A DNA stretch of 64,000 bases, from contig JAUMIR010000005.1 in assembly GCA_030847615.1 (NCBI GenBank), forward strand, positions 105,925,116-105,989,115, read 5' to 3'. Each line of letters opens with the position of its first letter. Position 1 is the first letter of the stretch. The notes beneath the pieces were generated by a model that was given only the letters and a program-made list of their open reading frames with translations, was not told where the DNA came from and did not search any database. Made by a program: the position numbers and the translations under genes. Below, piece after piece: positions 46,225 to 58,124 of this stretch. Source of the stretch: Gambelia wislizenii. Taxonomy: Eukaryota; Chordata; Lepidosauria; Squamata; Crotaphytidae.

Positions 46225-46428
46225 GGAAGGAGGTCACACCCGATTTTTTTAAGGCTTTGAGGGCGGGCTGAGGGAACGCTTTCCCTCCCTCTTTCGGTTT
46301 CATTCCCCTCAAAGCGCTTCTCCTCCTTCTCCTCCTTCGTGGCTTCTCACACAACTTTTGGAGAAAGGGAGCCTTTTCTTCGGCACGGCTGCGCGGTTGC
46401 GGTTCTCTTCAAAACGGAGCAGGTGAGG
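46225..46428 (+). promoter_or_regulatory. Candidate promoter and non-coding exon 1 of TLR copy B
   Basis: CpG-rich unique sequence with a good splice donor (GGAGCAG then GTGAGG) at 46423-46428. It would splice to the acceptor at 58121-58124 across an 11.7-kb intron. An interferon-response-type core lies on the minus strand at 46292-46301 (GAAACCGAAA). A diverged copy of the whole block is at 39.7-40.0 kb, next to another TLR remnant, which supports a link to TLR genes. Transcription start is not determinable. Confidence 0.5.
46292..46301 (-). promoter_or_regulatory. ISRE-like core
   Basis: The minus strand reads GAAACCGAAA, an exact fit to the GAAANNGAAA core bound by IRF/STAT complexes. It lies about 120 bases upstream of the candidate exon-1 donor of TLR copy B. 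The diverged duplicate has a near-match AGTTTCACTTTT at 39886-39897. Confidence 0.45.
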
Positions 46429-46758
46429 CAACAGGAAGGCGGGAGATGGAGGACAGCTTTTCCCACTGTGAATTTTTCACTCAGGGCAGAAGAGACTTCG
46501 GCTTTCTCTGTCTTTATTCTTCCTTTCCGACCCCCCCCCCATCCTCGCCCGCTTTCTAAATAAGACAGTACTGGCGTTAGAGTAGCATTGTGCGTTATTT
46601 GGTAGCTGGGAAATTTTTAGGAGTTTCCTCGGACTTTCCCTCTGGTTTCTCAGGGTGATACGTTCGTCCAGAGACTCCTTTGTCTGTCCATGTAAAAGCA
46701 TCAGCATCAGAACAGATTCGTTTCAAGAACGCATTCGCTCCTTAGATAATAAATACAC

Positions 46759-47100
46759 TAGTGGCTCTTAATATTTTCTTTACCAGGGACCCCCTTTAAA
46801 TATATTTTGTTGCTACAGGCCTCCAAGACTTAAGATTTAAAACAACAACAACAATAATACACTTACACCATCCATTAAACCTTCCCTCAGAGGCACAGGA
46901 GGGGGAGGGAAGACTTTTCTCCTGCTACTTCCTGCAAGTTTATGGTTGGAGCTGATTGAATGGCAATGCGCAGACCAAGCCAGCCAGCCTTTACCTTGGC
47001 TCCTGTCACATGACCACTCCACTGCAGGGAGGAGGTGGGCCAAACAGCCATCAAACTGCCGACCCCTGGGGGTCCCTGGACCATAGGTTAAGAACCACTG
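46759..47100 (-). mobile_element. hAT MITE (CAGTGGTTCTTAA family)
   Basis: The right end GTTAAGAACCACTG and interior ACCATCCATTAAACCTTCC match the copies at 10993 and 12815. The left end is AGTGGCTCTTAA. Confidence 0.82.
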
Positions 47101-47394
47101 CACTAAACTACTATGTGGCTTCTTTTATCCCATTGCTGCCCATACCTACTCCTTTTGCAATTAAAATTACTTATAGATCTCGTTCCTAAGTGCACATCTG
47201 TTTTTAAAAGAAACCCTGGCTGTACCAAGGAGATTTTAGCAATCTTCGGACTTTTTCAGATGGCCATTTGTAACGCTCGTCCCTGTTGCGAGGCTGCTGC
47301 ACGGAAGGGGGGCCATTTCGGATGACGCTGTCCCCCTGCCGATACTGCTCCGGAAGAGCTGGGAGGCTGCAGCACCATATTTGGCCATTTCCTA

Positions 47395-48220
47395 ATCACT
47401 TGATCTTTCAGTGGCATTTGATACCATCAACCATGGCAGCTTGCTGGTTCCATTCTGTGGGTTGTGCTTTGGAGGCATGGTTTTGGGCTGGGGTGTTCTG
47501 CAAGTATTCAACATATTCCCTATGTTTGCAAATATGTCTATATAAGATTATGGGTGAGATTTTCAAGTGATATGGACTGAAATGCCACCAGTATGCTGAT
47601 GGAACACAGGTCTATTTCTCCTTGTCATTTGAGTCAAATGAGGTTATGCACATGCTCAACTGGTGCACGAAATGGAGTCAGTCACAGGCTGGAGGACGGC
47701 CTGTCACATGAAGCTGAATCTCAACAGGTAGAAGGCCCTGTGGGTATATAATTCTCATGTCCAAGAATTGGGTTTTGGGAATTGGAATTGCCCCAGATGG
47801 GATAGCACTCCTCGGAAAAGGCGGGTGTGTACCTTGGGAGTGCTCCTTGATTCAGGAAGGGTTACTTTCTGATTCAGCAGTGTCAGTTGAAACTCAGGTG
47901 GTATCAGTAGCTACTAGCTTTGGCTGGTATGATAGCTAGAACTGTTCCTGGACATGGATAGTCTGGTTACATTCCCTGTTAATCTCCCAGCTGGATTATT
48001 ATACTGTACTGCACTGTATGTGGCAGAATCTTCCTAAACATGGTAGCCAGCTCTAGATGAAGTTGTCCAATAGGGCAGCCAGAGTCATAATCATTATAAT
48101 CAGGTGGATTAACATTACACTTCTTCTAAATAATCTGCATTGACTGCTTATTTGCTTCAGAGCCAACTGAAGTTGAAGCTTTGAATCACTTGGACACAAA
48201 CGTCCAAGTGCTGCTCCCTG
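47395..48220 (+). mobile_element. L2-like LINE reverse transcriptase, degenerate
   Basis: Broken frames encode FDTINHG (about 47410) and YADGTQVYFS (47590), the latter a changed form of the catalytic YADD box, followed by LGVLLDSG and an SQLDYY stretch about 47990. Order and spacing fit L2/CR1-group LINEs. Stops and frameshifts show it is dead. Confidence 0.75.
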
Positions 48221-48240
48221 TATCAACCTGCTGCTGACTT

Positions 48241-48943
48241 AGGCCTTGTCTGCATGGGCCAAAAATGCTGTACACTCCACAAATCTGGCTCTGGCAGTCC
48301 AGATGACATATGGCTACTTCCAGGGGAGGGTCTGCACTTTCTGGCCCTTAACCTGACTTTGCCCTGCACTGTGTGAAATCAGAGAAAAGCCTGGTGTTTT
48401 CCAGAAACCCTAGAGTGGCTCTGTTGTCTGTTGGCATGTGGACAGCCAGATTGGGCCAGAGCTGGAGCTATCCAGGTGTCCATGTGTCTACCCACCCAGC
48501 ACATCAGCCCCGCTGGCCTGTCACCCTGGGTGCCACTGCTGCTGCCTTGCCTGCCAGCCCAGCAGCTCTGTCTGAGAGCCTGGCATCTCCTGATGCTGCT
48601 GTTGAAGGAAGCAGAGGATGCTGTGTCACGAGCTTGACAGGGAGGGGGACACTGCCCCCTCCTCATCAATCGCACAGATGCCTCTGCTTACCTCACCAGC
48701 ATTGATGGGAGATCCCAGGCTCTTGGACAGAGCTGCTGGGCTGGCAGGTGAGGTGGTGGTGCCAGTGGCACTGAGGGTGAGAGACCTGTGAAGCCGAAGT
48801 GATGTCAACCTGGCTGACCTATGTGAATCACAATGTGTTCTTGCATTGATGTGTGCAGACACCATCGTGGTCCATCCGGGACCAGTCCAGAGCCTAATTC
48901 TCTGGACTGGCCCTGGATTAAGTGGTCAGTGCAGACAAGACCA
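48241..48943 (+). mobile_element. hAT-like MITE with long internal hairpin
   Basis: The left end AGGCCTTGTCTGCA and reversed right end TGGTCTTGTCTGCACTG are inverted repeats. Inside, 48525-48635 and 48665-48775 are imperfect reverse complements about 100 bp long (GCCAGCCCAGCAGCTCTGTC against GACAGAGCTGCTGGGCTGGC). Fragments of the family are at 31740-31864 and 51104-51178. Confidence 0.75.
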
Positions 48944-48949
48944 TAGTTT

Positions 48950-49325
48950 GCTCAGAGGAGGTTCTCCAATTTATCTCAGGTACATAGTGTGTCATCAAGG
49001 AATAGCACCGTTGGTTTTAGTATCCCAATTCTGGAAGCGTAACTGGTGCCAACAGTGCAGTTGTGTTTTTTGTTGTTGTTGTTGTTTTTTGGAGTGGAGG
49101 TTGGCAGGTTTTTTCAAAACCCTTTTCTTTGTCAAGGCATTTGAACTGACTGATTCTGTCAATTTTATTTTATTTGTTTCTTTTCTTTTAAAAAAAAGTA
49201 TTACACAACATTTGGGGTATTTTAATTGTTTTAGCTGTATTTGCACAGTCCCTTGATATACATAGGAAAGGGGAAGGAAGAAAGCCAGTTTAAAAATGGT
49301 TTAATAAATTAACGCTGTTGGCACT
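48950..49325. other. No supported gene
   Basis: Unique AT-rich intronic sequence of the predicted TLR copy B transcript. Confidence 0.4.
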
Positions 49326-49329
49326 GCCA

Positions 49330-49810
49330 TTAAGTTTTGCAATGTGACCAAACACACACACACCCTTTAGAAAGAGGAACTATAATCAAGGGCACTTAGT
49401 GATTTCTTGTAACTAGGACATTATTTTTAGCTCATAATAGAGCAGTGAAACAAATTCTGAAACCATGTTAATATTGTCGATAGGTAAGCTTGCAATTTTA
49501 AAAGCAAGCACTGTCCTTTCATTGATTTTTTTTCTTTACTGAAGTCTTTTCTGTAAATAATTTCTGTTAAGCACATGGGTTTCTTGGCCTGGAAAGCCAG
49601 TGACAGCTTTTTGCCCTTGCTCTAAGACAAAGCTTTCATCCAAGTAGAACTGTTCATGGTGGACACTCTTTTCTGACATTTCTTTGGGAGGCCTAAGACA
49701 GATGTTAAAATTTTCCATATTCTTTACTGCATGCTGATTCACTATGGAAAAAGAAAGTTTCGAATAATTTCCCCAAGTGTCAATTTTGTTTATAAATGTT
49801 TAGAGCAAAT
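49330..49810 (+). repeat. Duplicated TLR upstream (intron-like) block, copy 2
   Basis: Partner of 30601-31000 in the same orientation. It lies inside the predicted first intron of TLR copy B. The aligned parts are old, with many substitutions, small indels and a private insertion around 49480-49560. Confidence 0.7.
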
Positions 49811-52005
49811 ATAACCACCAAAGTTCATTGTGAAAATATTGTACCTACCTTCCCTTCCATAAGTGCTGAACTGGTTCTTTGGTCATGGGCAGGATTCTGG
49901 TTGACAAACAGTTACAGGGGAGGGGTGTGATGGGGAAGTGCTAGGTTAACCTGTAGCACTGCTTTACTCCTCCCTCATCTGCCCCTTTCCTTTTTTAGCC
50001 ACCTCCCCCAGCTGCTTCTCCATTGCATACAGGGTTTCCAGGTGTGTGTCTGTTGTGTTGTGGGGAAATTAGTGGGGAGAGGGTTGCAGGGAAAGTGTCA
50101 CAGTGACTGTTCCTAAGAACACACAACCTGTCCCTATTTCAGAGCTTGGAAAACTTTCCTATGTTTGAATGACAGTTCTCATAATGCTGCAGCTATTATA
50201 GGATTCTAGAAGCTGTAGTTCAAAAGCATAACATTTCCATTGTCTGCTCTACAAATCACAGCCTCCTGTTTATTTTTAGTTAGTTATTTATACCCTGCTG
50301 TACAGCCACGAGGCTATCAGTGCAGCTTACAAATTGTTTTAAGCAATAGCTATTTACACATCTACACTGCAATAAGCAGCTTCCAATATGTGTTAGCTAA
50401 TTGCCCCCCCCCCCACAAGCTGGGTACTCAATTTACCGACCTACGAAAGGATGGAAGGCTGAGTGAACCTTGGAGTCTGCTGGAATTGAACTTGCAACGT
50501 GGTGGCTTGCAGTACTGGCATTTAACCACTGCACCACCAGGGTTCTCTGCTCTTCTACCAAGCCCAAACATCTATTTCTGCTTGTGTAAATGGAACTTCA
50601 GTTAAATAAAGGATATGACCTTTTTGGTGCTGATTTTGAAAGAATATCAATCTGATCTTTTGTCTAAGCTTTGTGGATGCTGGTCCTAAGGGAAATAGCC
50701 AAATAATGGGTGGGAAAATATGTTAGTCACACACCACAAACAGCTAATAAACATGCTCTGTGATGTAAAATATATATAATAGATTTTACATAAGACAGGT
50801 AATAGCATAGAACATACAATGTCATGACATACTGTATAATAGGAGTACAAAGCAAAGAGTAACAAAAAAGAAAAAAAAGAAAAGAAAAATGGAAAACACA
50901 TTACCATATGTATCCAGGCAATAACCTTTTTCTTTAAGGTCTTTATCAGGTGCTACTTTCCAGATGCTACTTTCCTTCAGTCAAAACTTGTCAAAAAATT
51001 AAATATAACCTAAATTTATGGTGCAAACCAAAATCTTTCTGTGTTGGAGTGATATACTTTCTATGTATTTTATTGTCTGTAATATGTAGTGTGATGTAAG
51101 ATAGTTAATCCAGGACCAGTCTGGAGCATAATGCTTCAGACTGGCCTTGGATTAAGTGGCCAGTGTAGACGATCCCATTGTGTATGCTGATTAGTGGCCC
51201 TCAAAAGAAACCTTAGGATCACATCTGTAAATGCTGTGGTTCATTCTCATTTAGAAGCAAACATTTTCAGGAAACTGTGTTATGCCAAAGGCCATTGGTT
51301 CCTACTGGTACTGTTGACACTGGCAGTGGCTCTGTGGCTTTTCTAGACCTACCAGATGTCAGGGATGAACCCTGAGGTCTTCTGAATCTAAAGCATGTGC
51401 TCTGTGTTTTGCCTCTCCCCATTATTGCCCATTTTTTCATTACATGTGTAATTTGTCTTACTGAGACCATTTCTGCAAATGGTCTTTGCAGCTTACTTCA
51501 CTGAGCAAATTGTTTTTAAAAGGGTAGTAAAGCAAATCGACAGCAATTCTACTGTTCCCCCTCCTGATAAGCTCCTTGAGCTTCAAGGGAACTTTATGTA
51601 TGTTAGTAATGGTAGTTTTGTGATGAATAGACATATTGAAGAATAGTCTGATCAAGGTGGAATTTTTGTGGGTAGGGGGATCTGCTGATCTGGGTGGAAA
51701 GGTGCAATTGACTTTAGATGAGGTTGCACTTCCCCTGAAATGGAAATTTGTATTCATTGGGGTGTTCCCCTAGACTAGATGCTTACTGTGGAGGTCAAAG
51801 TCGGATCAGTGGCCAGGAACAGTATTCCAGCTGAAGCCTTATCTAGAGAAAGCTGACTTTTCCATAGTAACACATGGGCTGTTTACACCCAGGCCTCATT
51901 TATTGTTATGTGCTTATGTGGGGCTGCCCTTAAAGGGCTGGAAACTACAGCTACTGCTCAGAGGGGCTAGGCTTTTGAATCATATTACATCAATTTTGCA
52001 CCTGC
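49811..52005. other. Intronic sequence with minor repeats
   Basis: 50275-50560 is a decayed SINE-like repeat (GGATGGAAGGCTGAGTGAACC). 51104-51178 is an end fragment of the 48241 element. The rest is unassigned. Confidence 0.45.
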
Positions 52006-52007
52006 TA

Positions 52008-52250
52008 CCAAGAGCCAGTGTGGTATAGTGGTTTGAGTGTTGGACTATGATTCTGGAGACCAGGGTTCGAAATCCTGCTCAGCCATGGAAAACCGGGTGA
52101 CCTTGGCAAAAATACACCCTCTCAGCCTCAGAGAAGGGCAAAGGCAGCCCCCCCTCTGAACAAATCTTGCCAAGAAAACCCCATGATAGGGTCACCTTAG
52201 GGCTGCCAGTAGTCAAAAGCAACTGGAAGGCTCACAGCAACAATAACAAT
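52008..52250 (+). mobile_element. tRNA-derived SINE, near full length
   Basis: GAGCCAGTGTGGTATAGTGG head, GGGTTCGAAATCCTG B box with one extra A, and a CTTGCCAAGAAAACCCCATG tail. Confidence 0.9.
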
Positions 52251-52329
52251 CAAAATTAAAAGCAGTTAAAAACAAACCACTGAAAACAACAACAAATATA
52301 AACACAGTACACAAAAGGCTGTTTTCTCC

Positions 52330-52600
52330 TGAGCCTTCAACAAAAAGGTCTTCACCTGCCCATGAGAGGATAGTAAGGAGGGTGCCAGTATAACTTCTCT
52401 AGGAAGGAGTTAAACAGCTGGAAGCAGTCACTGAGAAGGCTCTCTCCCATGTTCCCACCAGTTATACCTATGAGGATGGTGGGACAGAGACGAGGGCCTC
52501 CCCAGAGGATATGGGACATGAGCAGAATCATATAGGGAGATACTGTCCTTCAGAGACCTGGATCTGAATTGATGATGTTTCTCATTATTTTTTCAGTTGT
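52330..52600 (+). repeat. Unclassified LINE-type tail repeat
   Basis: Shares its core (CACTGAGAAGGCTCTCTC) with 5290-5580. Confidence 0.5.
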
Positions 52601-54400
52601 TCTTTGTATGAGCATCCTAAACATCAGTTTCTTTCTAGTACTGCTTGATCTTTCTCAAACAGACTCATCTGACCCACCCCTTAGCTAAGATATGTATGTT
52701 GCTTATAGGTAATGATGCATTCATCACTACTCAAGTAATCAAATCTGCCTCTGCAACAAAGAAAATATACTTTTAAGTGCCAAGAGACTTAAGCGAAGAG
52801 GATGTTATGTTATTTAACCACCTGTGTGTGTACGTATATATATTTGTATGTGTGTGTGTGTGTGTGTGTTTTATTCTTTATTACGGTATTTTATATGTAT
52901 TTTTGCAGAGGCATAGTGGCCTTCCAAAATATCCTCAGGGCCCAAATTACTGACAGTTGCCCACCATTGTTTTATATAACAGATACCAGCAGGAATAAGG
53001 TGTTAATGAAATTGTGTATAAATGTAGTCTTCTAGAATGAACATAGTTTCTTTCTTTAAACAACTACTTAATTCAGTTGGAAGCAAAAGACAGAAAAGAA
53101 TCAGTATCAGTCTTACAAGCATGTAAAATGGGTTGAACCAAGTTCATGTTGCCCCAGCAGAGATGGCCTTTCCCATGTCCCCATATGATGTATCGCTCCC
53201 ACTAGTGGGACACAGGAGAGGGCTCCTTCAGCAAATCTTTGGCAGGCATATATAGCTGCTCCTACAGATACTGAGGTCTTAAGCTGTGTAGGGCTTTGGG
53301 TGTCCTCACCAGGGTCTTGAATGCTGAATTGCATGGACAGATAATTTCAACTTTGTTGTATTCATATGTCATCTCTGTGAAGGTTGGAAATCAAAGCAAA
53401 GGCCCAGATATCTAAAATTATAGAACTCTTCAGAAAGTGTATTATCCACCTTCCACCTGTGGATTTTCTCCTTTGTTCCCTAAGCTATAGTCTTAGCATA
53501 ATTAATAAGTAGATGTTTCCTTATACGAAATTGTTCAAAAGTTATTGCATTCCAAATAATGTAGAGTGAGTTCCACAGTATTATCTGCATATAAACAAAC
53601 TGTGGGCATAACATCTTGAACTGAAGGTGGAAAAAAATTCCAAACCATTCACTTCTCCTAAGTGTTTTCAATATAAAAGTTACAAAGAAAGGAGGACTGA
53701 TGGATCCCTCTATCTGTCAGTATTTTTTTCTGACAAGAGCCTATTTGTCCCATGTTTTACCATGGAATACTGTAGGAATGGAGAGTTCAAATTAAGACTA
53801 AGTGCTTTCAGTTAGTGTTGGTGGCAGAAAGTTTTAGCCATAGAAGATCTCCATCTACAAGACCAAAACCTGAATAAAACATTCACAATAGTAACATACA
53901 GCTCCTGTCTGTGAATTATTTGGGAATATTTTTATACTGATGAAGAACAAAGCATTACTCTATTGTTCCATCTGTTTCCATCCTTCCCACTCCAGCAGTC
54001 AGTAACTTCTCAGCAGCCGATGACTTTTCAAATACTTAGAATGCAACTGAGAGATCACAGTCAGCAGACTGATTGGTCTAAAATTGTTTGGGGTTCTGCT
54101 TTAGAGCCTCTCTTATAGCTTACAACAATGCTTGTTCCCCAGCTGTATCCCACATTTTCCATGATGATTTTATATGAAAAGATTGTGGTAAGCACCACCA
54201 GGTAGGATTAGATTTAAACACTTCTCCTGAGTGTTTAATATATCAATATTTCGGTGCAAACTTCGTAACTGATCTTGAACAGTCTCTTCTCCCCGCAAGA
54301 CAAGCAAATTGATAGTTTCATCTTTTGCCCAGGCAATGCCCCTGCCACCCTTCCTTTGTCTTGCATCGGTTACAGCAGCCATTTCTCAAAAGTTGTGTGT
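52601..54400. other. Intronic sequence, no gene supported
   Basis: Contains a (GT)n run at 52849-52869. 53110-53345 looks like a reversed copy of the repeat class at 52330. The rest is unassigned. Confidence 0.4.
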
Positions 54401-54419
54401 TTACTGTTTGCCCTTTCTT

Positions 54420-54706
54420 TGGGGATGGGTTTAAACCACACCCAACATCCCGCCCTTCTGACAAAAGTTCCGGTTCTTGGGACGTCCCGTTCTTAGAACG
54501 GAGGATAGTTCACATTATCGATACAGCGATAAGTTTCGTATCTTTTAAAAAAAGACGGGAAAAAATACGAAAGAAAAGAAACGTAAAAAATGGGTACTTT
54601 TGACCCCCTCCTTCTGAAAACAGCGACATAGGACCGTGATACATGTAAACAATTAGAATTCTCAGCGCATTCTTCACGGATGTAATCCGTCGTGTAACCA
54701 ACGCCC
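54420..54706 (+). mobile_element. Short hAT-like MITE of the 40028/37171 family
   Basis: The right 120 bp (CCCCCTCCTTCTGAAAACAG ... CATGTAAACAA ... CGTGTAACCAACGCCCATG) match the right end of 40028-41000. The left end is only approximate. Confidence 0.65.
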
Positions 54707-54849
54707 ATGTGACTCTTTTAGTAGACAGGGAGACAATCAAAATACTTACTTCATATGTGGTTGGAGGATGTCAGGGCATGATGAGAAAGCCCATGGATCC
54801 ATACTGAAAAGAGGTTCAGAACTAGTTCCAGTGATAGGTTGTATAAAGG

Positions 54850-55062
54850 TGCATCTACATCATAGAAATAATGCAGTTTAGCACCTCTTTAAGTGTTGTC
54901 GTGTTGTTGTTTTTGTAGTTTTACAATGTCTTTAGCCTTCTCTGCCAAAAAGTGCTAATGTCCTCACAAAACTACAAATCCTACTATTCTGTAGGATGGA
55001 GCAATGGCAGTTAAAGTGGTGCCAAACTGCATTATTTCTACAGTGTAGACGCACCCTGAAAG
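54850..55062. repeat. Near-palindromic MITE
   Basis: Ends GTGCATCTACA / TGTAGACGCAC and arms AAATAATGCAGTTT / AAACTGCATTATTT enclose the TGTAGTTTT / AAAACTACAAATCC hairpin. Confidence 0.8.
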
Positions 55063-55640
55063 AACACAGGATATACCACTGCAAGAAAGTGATTTGATCG
55101 TCTAAAGCCCTGGTACTCCTTCTTGTCCCCATTTTTGCTAACAACCAGAATCTAGATGAATCTCATTCCAAAATTCCTAAGCCTAAATCTATCCAAGATT
55201 TCCTTACATATTCAGCCTTTTTCTGATGTAATATTTTTTAAATACTTTATATTGTTGAATATAAAAAGTGACATTTTGTAGTGAATCCTCTTGACTCTGT
55301 GTTTTTACTGCTTCTTCTTGAAGAGTTTTCTGGTTGGCACAGTCTACACCAAACCAGTCCTGGGTGGAATATTGAAGGTCAGACAAGCTCTAGCCAGAGA
55401 CCAGATGTGATCTCAGGAAAAACATGATTGGATCTGTTGCATTTTTCAAAGAGATAAATACAAGGTACGTTTGTGGGAGATGGTTGGTGTTCATAGTTTG
55501 CCGATAGTTTTAAAAAAGAGTCCCTTCCTGTTATTCCCAAAATTAAATTTATTCCATGCAAGCCTATATTTGCCCGATGGGGGAGAATATAGATACCTTA
55601 TGGTAGGGTTGGGGAAAGTACAGTCTGTCAGCTCCATGCA
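55063..55640. other. No supported gene
   Basis: Unique intronic sequence. Confidence 0.4.
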
Positions 55641-55644
55641 AATT

Positions 55645-55790
55645 GTTACTGTGTGCCTTCAAGTCACTTCTGACTTACAGTGACCCTAAGGCAAACCTAT
55701 CACAGGGTTTTCTTGGCAAGATTTGTTCAGAGGGAGTTTGTCTTTGCTTTGTGTTGAGGCTGAGAGAATGTGACTTGCCCAAAGTCGTGG
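55645..55790 (-). mobile_element. tRNA-derived SINE, 3' part
   Basis: GTGTGCCTTCAAGTCACTTC through TTCTTGGCAAGATTTGTTCAG to GTGACTTGCCCAAAG is the reversed SINE body. Confidence 0.8.
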
Positions 55791-55895
55791 GTGCCTTCCT
55801 TCTTCTGCTGAGTGGAATGGGATCCCCAGAGACCATCTACACTGCCAGCACCCACTGGTTTAAATCCCTATGACCAGTAATTCAGTAGGAAATTA

Positions 55896-56553
55896 CAGTT
55901 GCCCCTTCACATTCGGGCTTTCACACTCGCGGTTTTTATTATTCGCGGTTTAGCCCCAGCCACTTAGGGAAGGCTGGCGAGAGGCAGGGCAACCTCCTGC
56001 CTGAGCCTTCTTCGGCCTTCCAGAGGCGGCTCCGGGGCTTCAAAGTCCTGGAGTCCGCTGAGGAAGGCAGGGGGTGGGGCGGGCAGCCTCCCTCCCTCCC
56101 TCCCTCCCTCCGCCTTCCCCAGCCTTCCTGAGGGGACTATGAGGCTTCTAAGACCCGGAGTCCCCTCAGGAAGGCCGGGGAGAGGCAAGGCACGTTCCCT
56201 CCCCGCCCACATGCTGCCTTCCCCGGCCTCCTCCCCTCCCACACGCTGCCTTCCCCGGCCTTTCTCAGCGGGGTCCGGGGCTCCAAAGCCGGGGAAAGGC
56301 CGGGGAGAGGCAGCGCAGCCTCCTCCCCGCCCACACGCTGCCTTCCCCGGCCTTCCTCAGCGGGCTCCGGGCCTTCTAAGGCCTGGAGTCCCCTCAGAAA
56401 GGCTGCGGAGAGGCCAGCCAGGCCGGCCAGACACCCTCCCGCTGCCTCCCTCCCTCTGGGGGGCGGGGCGGGAGCAGCATCTGTTATTTGCGGTTTTTCC
56501 ATATTCGCGGGGGTCTCAAGAACCTAGCCCCCGCAAATGTGGAGGGACAACTG
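55896..56553 (+). mobile_element. Pogo-like MITE with GC-rich interior
   Basis: 658 bp with ends CAGTTGCCCCTTCACATTCG and AATGTGGAGGGACAACTG and TA on both sides. The CpG-rich interior contains irregular CTTCCCCGGCC-type repeats. It looks like the progenitor form of the minisatellite-bearing elements at the left edge. The long open frames here are composition artefacts. Confidence 0.88.
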
Positions 56554-56555
56554 TA

Positions 56556-58120
56556 TTAGGAACTGACTTCCATTTTCTGCTCTGTTGCTGCAGGTTTCTA
56601 CTCCCCCTCTCTTGGGTGATGAGTATTCAAACTGAGCCAGGCATGTGAAAAGAGTGTGGAAGAAGGAGAACTTTAAAGGAAGGTTTATTCTAAGCAGGAA
56701 TCTACATAGCAAAGTGTATCTCTTTACATGAAGGCACCTTCCTTCAGTTAGTTCATAGAAGTTACAAAGTCATAGTCTAAGTCATTCCAGCCAAGTTTAA
56801 AAGAAACGTAATTTACCCTAATGTGTCTAAGCTAAACATTCCCCTATTCACTCACGACACAAATGTCCTTGGATCTGAGCTGTCCATGGCGGCAAACTAT
56901 GAGCCTGGACTGCATGGCCCAGTCTACAACCAGCCTCTGGGGTGAAGCAGATGCTCAGATCCCTTGTCTCTCTTTGTCCTTCATCTCTCAGCCACCTGTT
57001 ACCCCTGAGACGTTATAACTTTTCCCCTGAAGCCTCTGGAAGCTTTATCAAGCTGGTCATCACACTGAGTCACTGTCTCTGATGCTGAACCCCCCAATGT
57101 AACTTAACCTGACACATCCTTAACCCTTTGTTTACCAGGAAGAGAGGCTGCCCCCTTTACTCTGTTGGAGGAACCCATTATCACAGTTACCCAGTGGGTT
57201 TCCATGGCTGGACTTGGATTTGAACCGTAGTCTCCAGAGTCATAATCAAATGCTTGAACTAGAATGCCATGCTGGCTCTCCTCCAAATGGCCAAGGCTAT
57301 TTTTGATTATCCCAGGGCTCCCATGCACCCCTTTCTGAGTCCCCCTGCAATATATTTTGTCTAAAAATAACTTGCCAGGCCTCTGTTGGATTTAAAATTG
57401 TCCACACTCTCCTGGGGCATGGGGGACAATTGTTGCCCCACTTCAGCCATTTTAGTCCCTTCTAGGACCTTCTAGGCCTCTTTAAAAATATGAAGTAAAC
57501 TGATGTGTCTTGATTTCCTGTAATAAAGATGCCTAAATCAGCAGGGAAGGGGGCAGGTGGTGAAATTTCCTCCATGCCCCTACTGGGCCTGCAAAATCAT
57601 TTCACCCCTTGCCTAAATTCCCCTAAAGGTAAAAAAGAGACAGAAGTGGGGGTGCAGCCTTTCAAGGTCCCCTTGGTGGGATAGTGCAGCTCTCAAGCCT
57701 TGCCTTAGGGTGTGAGTTGTGCTGCCATGGAATCGAATCAGCCCTGTATGAGAAAGAAAGCTAATAAACTGAGCAATGGGGCAGGGGGGAGACCAGAAAT
57801 AGCCAAGGCCCGGAAAAGCTAATTTTTTGGACTAAAGTGTTTAGAATTACCATTGATTATGGGAGTTGATGTCTCTTACATAACTTTCCCAACCTCTGGG
57901 GGCAGGAAATGCATATATTACTTGTTACTGAGCTTCTTCCAGATTAATAATGGAACATCTCTTTAACAAATTACCAAGAAAATGTGCCACCTGTTTGGGA
58001 GCCTCATTTTACAATGAAGGATTTCATTATCTTAAATAACAAGATAAAGATGCCCAGCATGAAATTTTGGAAGGCTAACATTTGTTTTAGAATGATTAAT
58101 ATCCCACTGTGAATTTTTTT
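56556..58120. other. Distal intron of TLR copy B
   Basis: A partial reversed tRNA-SINE lies at 57183-57280. The rest is unassigned, ending in the acceptor at 58121-58124. Confidence 0.45.
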
Positions 58121-58124
58121 TCAG

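Noticed and set aside
48373..48865. Overlapping frames of 68-110 codons
   Set aside because: Produced by the inverted-repeat interior of a MITE. No domain.
55964..56648. Overlapping Pro/Arg-rich frames of 92-169 codons
   Set aside because: They lie wholly in the GC-rich interior of a pogo-like MITE and extend into its terminal repeat.
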